From Nematostella vectensis (lineage: Eukaryota; Cnidaria; Anthozoa; Actiniaria; Edwardsiidae): a stretch of DNA of 60,000 nucleotides. A program made the position numbers and the translations under genes. Shown here piece after piece: positions 36,700-51,600 of this stretch (its first letter is position 1; each line of letters begins with the position of its first letter). A model generated the notes under the pieces. The model was not told where the DNA came from, did not search any database, and worked only from the letters and a program-made list of their open reading frames with translations. The stretch spans positions 5,271,501 to 5,331,500 of the forward strand of contig NC_064047.1 in the NCBI RefSeq assembly GCF_932526225.1. Direction: 5' to 3'.

Positions 36700-39600
36700 G
36701 TATTTATTGCGATTTACTAACACATAATAACCGTGGGTTTGTTGTTTATCTACACTAGTAGAGCTGTTATTAATTACCAATCACTGATCTCTTCAAAATG
36801 TAACTAATCGTAGCAGATTTCGTTGTTTTTGCCGCACATAGTTGTCAGAATTCTTTGTTAGAAAAGTACTGTCAAAAAGTTGAATGCTAAAAGTTCTCCA
36901 AACTTCACAAACACGTCACTTCCTATTCCATAGCAACAGGTAATAGAGGCGAAACTGAAAGGTCGCCGTTTTAATCGTTTTAGTGGGAGGAAGTATATAT
37001 TTCTTTATGTTTTTCATTTTGTTGTTGTCACTGGCCAAATTGAACTCTTTTTTTTCTTATTCTTTACCTTCTGGCGAGTTACGAAACACTTTCATATCAA
37101 TAAAATGCGACGACAAAAGTATAAAAATAAGATGGTTGGAAGCCAATAAAGTGCTTGTAATGTTTCATTTATTGACAGTTAATAATCAATGAAAGGCTGC
37201 CGCGAAATTTTAGTAACTTTTGGAAATCTCGAAACAGTTGTTAGAGTTAATTAATTCTGTTTGCAAACAAGAGAATGGTAAGTTTTCTAATTATATTTAG
37301 ACCACCCATGAAGGTTCAGTAATTAACTCTATCCGATATTAAATCAAGTCCAATAAAAGAGAAATAACTAAAATGTATTTTTTCAATACTTTTTTCAAAA
37401 TTTTTCGATAATAAAGCAAATGTTTTTTTAAATGTAAAATTCAATAATTATTTAACCAATACTTATAAATGATAAATTCTAAACAATTCATATACAACTA
37501 GCTTATAAACAAATAATGAATTATCATATTGTTTTATTCCTCAACGACAATTCCTCTTTTATTTGGTTCATAGCATCTCTTAACTATAACCAAAAAACTA
37601 AAATAAGAAAAACGAAGATAAAAATCGGCATTGCTATCTATAGGCCTTTTGAGATACCCTTTGTAATAATCGTCGCTTTCCGCATGGATAAGAATAACTT
37701 TGAGACAGTTGTCATACATTATAAGAAGGGGTTCAAAAGGGTTGTTTAAGTTTTAAATTTTATGGAGCATAATCCATTATGTGGTTAAGACAATTATCCT
37801 CTTAAGATAACTTAAAGAGCAGGGATCTACAGATGCTGAATGCTGCATGTGTCTTAAATATATTAAACAATTTCCTCTCTACCAATTGCAACCGAAATCT
37901 TTTCAAAAGAAATAATTTATTATTTATAACATTACCTCATTTAAGATTATTTTGGACCTTTATTTTGAAATCTGTTGAGCAATTTTAATCCCCCTTTAGG
38001 GCTTCTTCTATGTTATCTTAAATAAAAGATGAAAGCCACTTCCCATGTGTATAAAATAGATGGTTTTTGTGTCTGTGTATGGGGCTCATTGACACATTGG
38101 AATGCTCAAAATCTTAATCTTATAAAATGCACATAGAGAAAAAAAGCTATGTGAGGAAAGGCCAGGGTTGTCAAATTTCGCAGAATTTAAGGTCATGAAT
38201 TCTGAAGAGCACTATAACAAGTTTAGGTACGTACATATGGTATTATTTTCGGGAATGAATGATAACTGAAAATGATATCCAAAGTGGACAATAAGAACAT
38301 TCAACACCAGAACATTTAAACTATGCTAAATCAAGCACTTATTCTCTTGGATGTGTTTTTATGACATATATATCATTTCATGAGGATTTTACAATGAATA
38401 TGCAAGTTTTATTTGCCAACATGAGAAGTTCAAAATCTGCTGAAAACCAGAGGATATAACAAATAGACCCTGTATTTCAAAATAGGTCAACAGCACATGT
38501 CATAATAGAGTTGCCTTAAAACTTATTATAAATATTTTGACTCTCAGTTCTATAAAGAATTCACAAAGAATTCATAAAGCAAATGTTTTTTTTTAAATGT
38601 AAAATTCAATAATTATTTAATCAATACTTATAAATGATAAATTCTAAACAATTCATATACAACTAGCTTATACACAAATAATGAATTATCATCTGCTGAA
38701 AACCAGAGGATATAACAAATAGACCCTGTATTTCAAAATAGGTCAACAACACATGTCATAATAGAGTTGCCTTAAAATTTATTATAAATATTTTGACTCT
38801 CACTTCTATAAAGAATTCACAAGGTACTCATCAAAGCAATGTATCGTGTATCAAAAGTAGGATGAGCTGTTCCCTTTAAAGAAGATATTATTGCCAATGA
38901 TCAAAGGCAGATTGTTCTTTTATTTTCAGGAAATAGTAATCATGATTTGCCATAACCATTGAAAATATTTTGTTATGCCAAAAGGTCTCATGCCGAAGTC
39001 AACATGCTTTCTGCGGACAATGGTCCGTTACGCTGGGTGCCAATGGTGGATGGTGTTATCCCGATCGTTATCCACAGAAAAGGGGTGAGTTATGTTGTCA
39101 TGCGGCATACTACAGGTAGCAGAATGTAAGAGGAACCTGCCATTCCACCCTCCCCAGTCAATATCGGTGCAGGCTAGCTTATCAGGTTTCCGGTTGGGTG
39201 CAGTGGGGAGGGGGGATGGTTTAGAAGGCTCACCATCATTAAAAGTCCATACTGTTTAGTATGGTGTGGTTAATGAAAGAGGATGATGCAGGAAAACACT
39301 GTTTAACATGAACCTACTAGCAAGGCAAAGAAAGGCACATCAGGGCCATGACAGAATCCTTCTTTCTAGTTTCTGTCAATAAGACAATGTCTCTTGCATG
39401 TTACTTGGCTTTAAGCCCCATCTGCACTGACAATTTTTAGTTGGCAATTTTTATGAGCCAATTTTTATTTGCTAGTGTAGATGGAGCAAAGTCGGCAATT
39501 TTTATGTGGCAACTATAGTTCAAAAGCTAGCAGGTTTGCTTTTTCTCGGCAATTTAAAATTGTCACACATGAAAAATTGCTAGTGCTGATGCCAACATAT

Positions 39601-42600
39601 ATAGTTTTCAGCTTGAAAATGGTAAAAAATTGTTAGTGTAGATGGGGCTTCAACTTAAGAATAAATATGTATCATTTTTGTCATTTTTAAAAATGTTTTT
39701 TTTTAAAATCATTTCTTCAGGTTGGAGCAGATGAGGTGTTTGAAGTCACAGCTTCAACGCACAAAGGGACAGTATTTAATACAGAGTTTAATTTGAAAGG
39801 TAAAATATCAAGGAAGAGCTAAAGAAAGCAATGTCACACTCTTGCTAAGGAATATTAGCGGCTGTTTCCCCACGTTTTATAATGACATGAGTCCTTGAAG
39901 ATGCAGATCACAGGGCTGCGCAAAGGGTGGGCCACACAAAAAATTATCAAAACTTATAAAGAAATAACCAGTAGCGGCGTGGCTGTGCCCCCAATGTTTT
40001 CTTAATCTTTTTGTATCACCCCCCCCCCCCCCCAAACAAAATTGAGGCCTGCTACGGCTATGCATCAAAGATAACGCAAAACAATTCTTTAATGTTAGGA
40101 CTTTTTTTGCATTACAGAAATAAGGTTAAAGAAAACTTCAGATTTTTTCGTTCAGTGGAGGAACCGTAAATCAAGTAAGTCTGAAATCTACCTGGTAATC
40201 TCCCTGTAGTCTAAAAATAACACAAGTTGCACTTTCCATCACACCAGTTTGTATTTTGCACATGACACTCCCTACTTTTTTATTCAGAGTGCGTCAACAA
40301 ACTTGTATAAAGTTTTTTTGTATTTCTCTTATTTCTGCACCCATCAATAAACATGTTATAATTTTTGTTTTACAAATAGTTTAATTTATAATGTGTATTT
40401 TGCAGGGAATGCATGGGGGTTGAATTTCATATCGGCAGAAGAGGCAGACAGATTTATGCAATTTTGTCAGGTAAGGGATTTATAAAACAGGTTTAGGATT
40501 CCGACTCAAAAAAGGAACTTTTTTCTACCATCTCTGCGTCAGGTAAAAAAATTAAAGGGTACTAAATGTGGAGAGCTACATCAGGATATAAAACAGCATA
40601 GCTGTCAACTCTCCCAAATAATCTTTTCTCAAGCCTAATTTTCTTGAAAATAGCCCATTTATTTGTCAATCTTGTGAAGTATTTTATATTTAATGATAAA
40701 AGGCAAACAATTCTGAATTACGGTTTGTTTTTGGAATTGGATGTTTTCCGCTTGTATACACTCTTAAATCCTTATCAAAGTTACACTCGTGAATTTCATC
40801 TGCTATAATGACACTGTCGTGAAAGGTCCTCAATGGACTAAATGCTCGACTGTCTTTTTAGTTAATTGAAACAACCCAACATTATCATTTTTAGTTAATT
40901 GAAACAACCCAACATTATCATTTTTAGTTAATTGAAACAACCCAACATTATCATTTTTAGTTAATTGAAACAACCCAACATTATCATTTTTAGTTAATTG
41001 AAACAACCCAACATTATCGATCTTGTGAGTTCAAAGTATTCTTTAAGTTCATTGCCGTAGCAGGCCTTGAGGCCAGTTCTGAAAAACCCAAGACTAGTTC
41101 CAGTACCGCGCAGTTAAACCAGCCTTTTTGTTTTAAAATGGCGGCTTTTTACTGGCGAACTGTCACATTTTGGCGAATGCTAAGAAAACTAGACCAAACA
41201 TAAGGCTATAATTTTCTTTATGACTCCCTTTTTTTCGCCAGAACACGCGCATGCACATACGTTATTCAGCACTGTCGGCCTTGAGGAGTTAGGGGGCACA
41301 ACACAGAAACATCAAGAAAATATTTGGGAACACGGCCCCTACTGGTCATTTCCTTATTATTATTATTTTTTTAAATACTGGGGCGTGTCCCCAGTGCCCC
41401 GCCCCTGCTACCACCCTGAAGTCGTAGCATAGCAGCAGCAAAAAAGACCGGATTCGAAAACCAACAAATTCCAAATTACCATGACTAGACAATGTTTATG
41501 GCAACACAAATTGGCCTACTGTTATGATTTGACTAGAACGATCATTCCTTTCGCCCAGGTGGCCCGTGTCCGGTCATGGTCCTCTTCGTCCTCCTCCGCT
41601 TGTGGCTCAAGCGCCATGCAGGCGTCTCCTAGCAACTCTCCTCACGAAAAAAGTCATGCCCAACCAGAAAACAGTACAAGTGACCCTAGCAACAGGGCCA
41701 CGCCTAGCGACACGCAGACCTTGCGTCAGAGCATCGGAGAGCAGTACAGTAGCAGTAGTACTCTTGTTGGCATGGAAACCGCGAGTAATGGCAGTTCCCT
41801 TGGCAACGGATCTGTTCCAGCACGCAAAATATCAAGTAATACTAGCAGTGATGTCACATTACGAGTTAAATCCAATGAAATTGAAAATGTAGATGGACAT
41901 CGCAGTAGCGGTGGTTCCCATAGTAACGGTGTGAATGACAGTGGGTATGGTTCCTCAGCGACAAGTAGCCATGGCAACACAGGCTTGACACAAGCCGCAC
42001 CTGATAGCTGGTTCGATGCTGACGACTACGAGAGTGATCCTTCGCGACCAACGTCTTCTGCGTCTGATGTGGAACAGCGGTTGGACGAGTCAGGGCATGC
42101 GTCTGAGCTGGACGACTCCGCGGAGAGAAGCTACTTCCAAGAGATGGCACGGTTACACAGCCCGGAACCCATGGTGAGTGCGGCTAAATTAGTAACATAT
42201 TACCCTTAATTTAAGCGATGTCAAAATTTTGCGATTTTGAGATGTCGATATTTTGCGACACTTTATTTTCGCGATTTTCATATTTTCTTAAACCAGATCA
42301 CTTTATTTTCGCGATTTTGTGATTTGGAATAATAAAATCAAGCACAACAAGTGGAATTAATTAAAAAATAATTAAATGTGCTGTAATCATCAAAACTGAA
42401 ATAATTTGTAAAAAAGGATGCGTGGGGTAAATTTAGTAAATAAAAGTCCATCTCAACCCCTTACCGTACATTAGATGATTTAGGTGTTTCAATAAAGCTT
42501 TTTAAACGGCCAATATTCCCCCAAAGCCGTATTGTTGTACGTACTTAATTTTCGCGCATCCTAATTTTCGTCACAGTTAATTTTAGCGAATCTTTTAAAA

Positions 42601-45600
42601 TACCGAAATTCACGAAATTAAAGTGACGCGAAAATTAAGTGTAATAAGGTAGATCTCCCCCAAGATCCGCTACTGCATAAACCCTAGCCGCCATACAGTA
42701 TTTAGTTCTATTTTTTTTCTAAAGAAGGAAAACCAACAAGACAAAAAGATATGCCTTTACTTTTAACTCAAAAATAGAGGTCGATATCTACCCAGGCCCC
42801 CTCTCCCTGCCTCGCCATTTTCACGACCTTTCCTTTTTTTAACTGAAAAAGGGGTGTGTGGGTTGGGTAATCCACCCAACCCCCTTCCTCCCAAGTCCGC
42901 CTAGCGGAGCCAACTAGCCGACATCTGGATAATTTGCTCTCCAAATTTGACTATCAATCTTTCTCGCAGGAAATCTCTGCATCTTTTCACGAGGACGCGG
43001 AGCAAAGCAGTACTTGTGGCACCGACACGGACCTCAAGCCCAGGTCCGGCATCGCGCAGTCGCGACAGGGCGGGGCCACGCGCAAGGCGGGCTGGTTGTC
43101 AGGGAAACACGTGCTGACGAGGGGAAAAGGCGGGAAACTGGAGCAAGCTTCCGACCGGAAGTGGAGGTAAGAATATCAGGAAAAGTCACATGAATTGCTT
43201 GAAATGTCTAGTCGTCTGTCGCATAAGGGGGAGGCCGTCGCGTCTTTTGTAGTTGTATGCGGATTGGAGATCGTGTTTGAGTATTGTCTATCACGCCGCC
43301 ATTTTACACTCAATATGAAGTCGCATAAAGCTTATTCATGCGCACAACTTTCGCGTAAATTTTTGTTCATTTTATTTTTGTTCATTTATTTCCACTTAAA
43401 TTGTCGGTAGTCGCTTTTGAAATTTAAACTGAAGAATGTAAACAATAATTATAGCAAAGGAATGGCTGATAAAGACTTTTTAAATCACAGACAGGATAGG
43501 AATTAGTTAAGCTACCGACCTATGAATACTGCTATTCTTTAAGAACTTGTAAACTAGGTAATTGTGAGAACAGTCAAGAAAAATAGGCTTATTCAATGTG
43601 TCAATGTATTCAGCTTGTGGTAGCTTATTGTGGACACAGGTCGAGGGATTCATTATCCCCACCTTAGAGAGCCAAGTTTTTACACCTCAGAAAAAAAATG
43701 TGCTGACCTGGGTTCGTACCCCTCCCCCCCCCCCTCCCCCTCCCCCTCCCCCTCCCCCTCCCCCTCCCCCTCCCCCTCCCCCTCCCCCTCCCCCTCCCCT
43801 TCCCCCCTTTCACTTGGAAGAAGAAGACCGTACCACTGAGCTATAGCGCCACTCTCAAAATTCTGTCGTCTCTCAATTAAAATTGTTTTTACAGGAAATA
43901 CTGGATGACATTACGCAGTGCGGCGCTGAATTTCTATCTTTGTAACGAGAAAACCGTGAGTGCTCAAGACCTGGACGACCCGACGTTTTCCATCGAGATT
44001 GACGGATGCATAGCACAGGCCGTGCCAGAGCACGCCAAGCTTGATCACGTGTTCAGCGTCAGCATGAGGCTCGGCGAAGCTTACTACTTCCAGGTATTGA
44101 TAGTGGTGGTGATGATGGCAGGGGCGTGACCAGGGGGGTGGCCTAGGGGGCCCGGGCCCGCCCCCCTTTTAGCAGCAAAAAATACAGTAAATGTATGAGA
44201 CATCATCTAAAATACAGGAGAAAAGGTCTTGAAAGTTCCGTTCAGGCCCTCTCATCTTAAACATCCTGGCTACGCCGCTGGATGGTGGTGGTGGTGGTGG
44301 CGGCGGCGGCGGCGGTGGTGGTTATATTGATAGTGGCTTTTATTGTTGGTGGTGGTCATGTTGATCATAATATTTATATATGCATGGTGGTGCGTTGACG
44401 ATGATAACAGTAATGAAGAAATTTTCTTTTCAGGCAGCGAATCAGACTGACCTCGAGAACTGGGTAACCGCTATCCACTCCATGGCCGCGTCATTGTTAA
44501 CGGGGCCTGGGCCTAAAAGTAAAGATGAAATGCTTCGCATTCTGAACAAACGGTCTAAAGAGACAGAGGAGAGGATCGAGTCTGATTCGAAACTTAAGAA
44601 AATGGCGGAATTGCAATCATCGGTAGTGACAGATCACAAAACAAAACAGCAGTTCGTGGACCAGGTAAATTGCCCTTGGTCAGACAGGATCTTGCTATTT
44701 TATCATTTTCACTTCTTCCATGATTTCAAGCGCATAACTGGTGTGTTTGTGAGTGGGGGGGGAGGATTCGGGTGCAGTTTGTTATTAGTGGGTAGATCCA
44801 GGAGTTTCGATAGGAACTGATTCATTGTTCTTTTCTCGATTCTTTTGTACTTTTTCATATTTCTATTAAAAATTTCTGAAAATAGGGGGGGCAGTGCCCG
44901 TTCGACCCACCCCCCACCCCCATATCCGCCTGTGACCGAGAGTGCATTACGCTGCGAGATATTTTAACAGATGAATTAGTATTGTCGGTTTATCCGCGAA
45001 GTTTAAGTAAAGAAAGTTGATACACGTTCATAATGTTCGTTATAACTTAAAGCCAGTCGATCCGATTTGCGTGACGCGCGGTTTTGTAGGCTATAAAAAC
45101 CCCATGCATATTAAATAAATCCGTTTGAATCATGCTGAAAATTAATCCATCCTACAATAAAATCGACTCGATTATATTTCTACGATATCAAACAATGCTG
45201 GGTGAGTTATATTTTTCAATATGATGCGAGTTCTAAACTAAATCAAGTTCTAAACTAAATCGAGTTCTAAACTTAATTCAAAACAAAAACAAAACAACAG
45301 TGTCACGCAAGTCGAATTCACGGACTTTAAGCTCCGATCATAAAGCTTCTTATTTCTGTGCATGTGCAGATTTCGCGATGGGAGAAAAATCTCGAGGAGC
45401 TTCACATCACCTTTCATCGCCTGCAGTGTTACACATCAGCGGTTCAGGGGACACCGCTGCCCAATCCGCAGACTCTTCTCGCCTGCGTGTCACGCAACAC
45501 CAAGCAGACATTGTCACGCCTTGGTGTTTTCTCCGTCACGTCATTCCACTCTGTGGTCAGCGCCAGGGACCCGTCTGTTGGTAAGTAGGGCTCTCTCATT

Positions 45601-48600
45601 GGACAGTTGATACTTTCTGTCACGCATTTTGGTCACGCAACAATGGTCACGTTATTCTATTCAAAGGCTTTCTGTCACTTTTGTGGCTTTCTGTGCCTTT
45701 AAGAGTGGCAAACATATGCCAAAATAAACAAAGAAATGGCGTAGAGAGCGACGCTAATACACCTATTCCAATTAAGGTTGACTATAAGAAAATGGAAAAT
45801 GATGAATGCCAAACACCACTGGTTAGGGAAAACAAGTCTTGTATCTGTTAATGACATTCATCGAGGCTAAATTAAGTTTGTAGCGAGGTCCTTGTAATGA
45901 ATGAACGAATTTTAAATACAAGGAAACATTATTATTGGCCAAACTTTGTTCCATTTTCCATTCTCTTATCGATAAGCTTTTTTGAAATAGGTGTATAAAA
46001 TCTTACAATTAAATTTAGCTTTTACTGAAACATTTTTGCTGATTCGTGGTTGCTGAATAAGTTGCATTTCGTTGTTGTTATTTTGCCATCCCAAAACACA
46101 CGATTCCCTAGTGCTATTTGTCCTGCTATCTTTGTCAAGTAAAACTTAATCCATCTGTGTCACGTCATGTTCGATCAATCTTTGTCACTTTATTGCAGAA
46201 GTCGAAGTGAAGGCTCGTAACAAAGCCAAACGCTCGCCAAGCAGTGTGGGAAGGTTGAAGACCGCCCTTTTTACCTCCCTACGGATCAACGATGCCGCTA
46301 GCGTCAAGTCGATACGGGATCGATATTCACCCCGCTCTGCGCAGAATAACAGACGGTAAGTGTATAGTTAGATACAATAGTCAAGTCGATATGGGATCGA
46401 TATTCACCCTGCTCTGCGCAGAATAACAGACGGTAAGTGTACCGTAAGATACGAGCGTCAAGTCGATATGGGATCGATATTTACCCCGCCCTGCGCAGAA
46501 TAACAGACAGTGAGTGTACCGTAAGATACGAGCGTCAAGTCGATACGGGATCGATATTCACCCCGCTCAGCGCAGAATGACAGACGGTAAGTGTATCGTA
46601 ACATACGAGCGTCAAGTCGATACGGGATTGATATTCATCCCGCTCAGCGCAGAATAACAGACGGTAAGTGTATCGTAAGATACGAGCGTCAAGTCGATAC
46701 GGGATCAATATTCACCCCGCTCTGCGCGGAACGTTAAATGTACCGCAAGACCCTCCCATCTTCAATCTTAGCAGTCATCATATATTTATTGACCCTCCCT
46801 TCCTCATTCTCAGCCAAAACCTCGAGAGTATTTCTGACAGCAACGAGGAGGAAAGTGAATCGGCGCGGTCGCTGAGCTCTAGTCATTCTGATTGGAAGAG
46901 CCTTGGGAACTACCTGCGGATTAGCCTTCCTAGTAACCAGGCCACCGTGATTCCCCTCGGCCACGACATGACCGTGAGGGAAGCAGTCGAGAGCACGTGC
47001 CAGAAGCGACAGCTGGAGCCGCGCGCGCACTACCTCAGACTAGGGAAGGAGGACAATAACGGAGTTATAGGTGGGTGTGGTCAGAAAGGAGAAGTGTATT
47101 GCACCCCCTCCCCACCCCTGGCGTGTAACCCTGTGCGCTATTTTAGATTAGGAACAAAAGAGAATCGTGAAGTTTTAGGAGAATGGGTGGGGTCTTTTTG
47201 GTAGAGATGTACGGATACTTCACCTGTTCCCGTTTTTCTCGGGTTTCCTGTGGTCAATGATGTGACGTCACCCGTAGCCCTCTTCCAGTCCCTCTTTCCT
47301 CATGGCCAACCACAGGGATCCCGAAAAAAAACTAATTTAGGGGTACTTGATCGTGCGTACTTTTAAAGGCATGGAGTATCAGATAGGTGAGGGAATTTTG
47401 GGATGGAGCGGGAACCCCCCCCCCCTTTCGTGCTCCGTGAAAAGACGAAAGGGAATTCCCCAATGATAAAGAGAAGCCCTGGTAGACAAATTACCTGTAT
47501 GTCACATAGCCTTCTTGAAAGCATTCACCACAATGAAGGGAATACCATGCCTGTGGTTGTACAAACCGACTACTGTAGAATAGGTTTGTAGGTTTCTTTT
47601 GAAGGAGGTTTCTTGTGAGGTAGAGGGTACTGAACTACTGAATTTTCTTTTCCAGACTTTTATACCCCTGATGAAGACAGCCTGCTAGAAGACCTGGTGA
47701 GTGCCCTAGCATGAACCTATAGTGCTCTCCTCAACCATCGACTGTTTATTTTTTACCTGTTGTCATCCCTAATCTATACTAATAATTCTTATTACTTAAT
47801 ATTGCGTAACATACTTATATGATCTAATATTATGGAAAGCTTAGTGAAAGGTTCTATTTTCACTTAAAAGATGTTCCAAGCTATCGCAGGGCCGTAGCAG
47901 GGGGTGGGGCACTGGGGGCACGTGCCTCCCCCCCAATATTTTCAAAAATTAAAAGGAAATGACCACTAGAGGCTTTTTTGTGCCCCCAAATATTTACTTA
48001 ATGTTTCTGTATTGTGCCCACCCCAATATTTCGAGGCCTGCTACGGCACTTTATAGCCTATCATCTCTGCCTTTAAGATTTGAGGTGTAACACTACATAC
48101 GTGACTTCTTATCCTTTATCTTCGTCCCCTTTATCAGGATTGCGAACGTTTAGCCTAGGCTAACAAAAAATGGGTAATTTCTAATGGGAGGATGGTCAAA
48201 TGCTTATCTTTTTATGTGATACCTATGACCCCCTCAAGCGCCTGAACTCCAGTATCATTAACCTGTAGTCCTTTTAACCGATAGTTAGCCTCATGTAAAG
48301 CAAATGAAGCCATGTTATCCAAGCATGCCTTGTTTTGATATCTTACAGCACTACTCCCCATTGAAGCTGTGCGAACGATGTGTGTTTTCGGTTAGCCTCA
48401 TGTAAAGCAAATAAAGCCAATTAAGCCAAGTTATCTAAGCATGCCTTGTTTTGATATCTTACAGCACTACTCCCACTTGAAGCTGTGCAAACGATGTGTG
48501 TTTTCTGTTAGCTTCATGTAAAGCCAATGAAGCTAATGAAGCCAAGTTATCTAAGCATGCCTTGTTTTGATATCTTACAGCACTACTCCCACTTGAAGCT

Positions 48601-51600
48601 GTGCGAACGATGTGTGTTTTCGGTTAGCCTCATGTAAAGCAAATGAAGCCAAGTTATCTAAGCATGCCTTGTTTTGATATCTTACAGCACTACTCCCACT
48701 TGAAGCTGTGCAAACGATGTGTGTTCTCGGTTAGCCTAATGTAAAGCCAATGAAGCTAATGAAGCCAAGTTATCTAAGCATGCCTTGTTTTGATATCTTA
48801 CAGCACTACTCCCACTTGAAGCTGTGCGAACGATGTGTGTTTTCGGTTAGCCTCATGTAAAGCAAATGAAGCCAATTAAGCCAAGTTATCTAAGCATGCC
48901 TTGTTTTGATATCTTACAGCACTACTCCCACTTGATGCTGTGCAAACGATGTGTGTTTTCGGTTAGCCTCATGTAAAGCCAATGAAGCTAATGAAGCCAA
49001 GTTATCTAAGCATGCCTTGTTTTGATATCTTACAGCACTACTCCCACTTGAAGCTGTGCAAACGATGTGTGTTTTCGGTTAGCCTAATGTAAAGCCAATG
49101 AAGCTAATGAAGCCAAGTTATCTAAGCATGCCTTGTTTTGATATCTTACAGCACTACTCCCACTTGAAGCTGTGCAAACGATGTGTGTTTTCGGTTAGCC
49201 TAATGTAAAGCCAATGAAGCTAATGAAGCCAAGTTATCTAAGCATGCCTTGTTTTGATATCTTACAGCACTACTCCCACTTGAAGCTGTGCAAACGATGT
49301 GTGTTTTCGGTTAGCCTAATGTAAAGCCAATGAAGCTAATGAAGCCAAGTTATCTAAGCATGCCTTGTTTTGATATCTTACAGCACTACTCCCACTTGAA
49401 GCTGTGCAAACGATGTGTGTTTTCGGTTAGCCTCATGTAAAGCCAATGAAGCTAATGAAGCCAAGTTATCTAAGCATGCCTTGTTTTGATATCTTACAGC
49501 ACTACTCCCACTTGAAGCTGTGCAAACGATGTGTGTTTTCTGTTAGCTTCATGTAAAGCCAATGGAGCTAATGAAGCCAAGTTATCTAAGCATGCCTTGT
49601 TTTGATATCTTACAGCACTACTCCCACTTGAAGCTGTGCGAACGATGTGTGTTCTCGGTTAGCCTCATGTAAAGCCAATGAAGCTAATGAAGCCAAGTTA
49701 TCTAAGCATGCCTTGTTTTGATATCTTACAGCACTACTCCCACTTGAAGCTGTGCGAACGATGTGTGTTTTCGGTGGAGCTCACCAAGTCACTAGAGATG
49801 GGGGGATTGGACTTTGGTAAGGATGTTTTGAGGACTACAGAGATGACTGGCGCACCACCACCATACGTATCTGTCACCAGGCGTCATCTTGTCAACCTAA
49901 CAAATTACCCTGGAAGCATCCATTTCCATCGGCTGATTTAGGAAAGATAGTGCGATATTTATGATCGAAATTGGTACAAAGTGTACAAAACTTTGTTTTT
50001 TGTTGGTTGTTTTGAAATTTCTTCTAGTAATTTGTCTTTCAATTATGGATGCAAACAATAAGTAAAGTTTGGCTGACAGCGGCTATTTAACCCTTCAGTT
50101 TTAATCACAATCAAAGTCACCATGTTTTTCTGCGTCGCATTACCATTATTGTGATTATGCATTAAAAACTGGTTTTAAAGAGGCAGTCGCATCGGTAGCG
50201 GTATTTTCAAGAATGCTACCGTCACCAATCTAGCACAGAGAAAAACTACTGGACACTATCCAAAAGCTGTTTGATTGTCTTCTTGTGAGTAAATTCGGCG
50301 CGATGCAAACAGATTTCCCATCTAAATACTCTTTCAGCCGTCTATTTCATGCTCAAGAAGTGACGATTCCACGGTGTATTTTCACTTTGAAACGAACGTT
50401 TGACTGCCCCTTTAAGAAAAAATGAAATTGGAATTTTAAAGCGATATTTAAATAATTATTTTTTTACTTAAAAGTTATAGTGCGAAGCACTTTACCATGG
50501 CCACCAAGATAAAGTTTAAAGAACAAAAGCATACGGGGTTCACAGTTTAAAAAAATGCAAACAGCACAACTTGAAATATTCCGACATTTTTTTTAGGAAA
50601 ATGAAGCTCATGTCAATTAGCACGTTTCTCGCATCCTCATTGACTCAACTATCAAGATGGTCACGGTAGCGCGCGTCGTAGCAGATAGTACGTTTCTCTC
50701 ATCCTCATTGGCTCATTTCACAACTTTCAAGATCGCCACGGTAGCGCCAGAGGTTACAGATAGTTCTTTTCTCGCATCCTCATTGGCTTACTTCTTAAAA
50801 CTGTCAAGATGGCCATGGTAGCGCGCGTCGTAGCAAATAGCATGTTTCTTGCATCCTCATTGGCTCATTTCACAACTGTCAAGATCGCCACGGTAGCGCC
50901 CGTCATAGCAGATAGTACGTTTCCTCATCCTCATTGGCTCTTTTCACAACGGTCAAGATGGCCACGGTAGCGCGCGTCACACTGTAAAAAATAAATCGCC
51001 TTAATTAATCAAATGTTCAAATTCTCCTTTTTAGGAATTTCCGTCACTTGTCGTAATGACGCGCTGTACATCAGTCAGGTGGAGGAAGGGCGACTTGCGC
51101 ATGTGCAAGGTATACACACAAGGTGTCCATATATGGTCACGTCACATTTTGGATGGCAAACTCGCGCGTGCTCCAGCTACTTGCGTAAAAAAACGACTTA
51201 TTTAGTGCTTACGAATCAGCCAAACATTGAACTCAGTAAGGGATTTTTTTTTCTCTCTCTACTGGCGTTCCCTTCATTCGCTGCGCTATATAGATGCTGA
51301 CTGCTGTAGTCATTTCATAATGTGTCACAGGCGTACAAGCTGGGGATGAGATTCTCGCTGTCAATGACGTCAATGCGGAAGACGTGGAAAACCCCATCGA
51401 TGACTTACAGGCCGCACTTCAGGGTACGTACAGGATGTGTCGAATTACTTCCGTTGCATGCTTGAACCGGATGTGTTGAATTACTTCTGTTGCTCGCTTG
51501 AACCGGATGTGTTGAATTACTTCTGTTGCTCGCTTTAACCGGATATGTCGATTACTTTCCGCTGTTTGCTTGACCCGGATGTGTCGAATTACTTCCGTTG

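Noticed and set aside
48285-49773. Reading the 116-bp array as a multi-exon repeat-domain gene
   Set aside because: Each unit has an in-frame stop and only a weak gttagc donor, so decoy acceptors are the simpler view.
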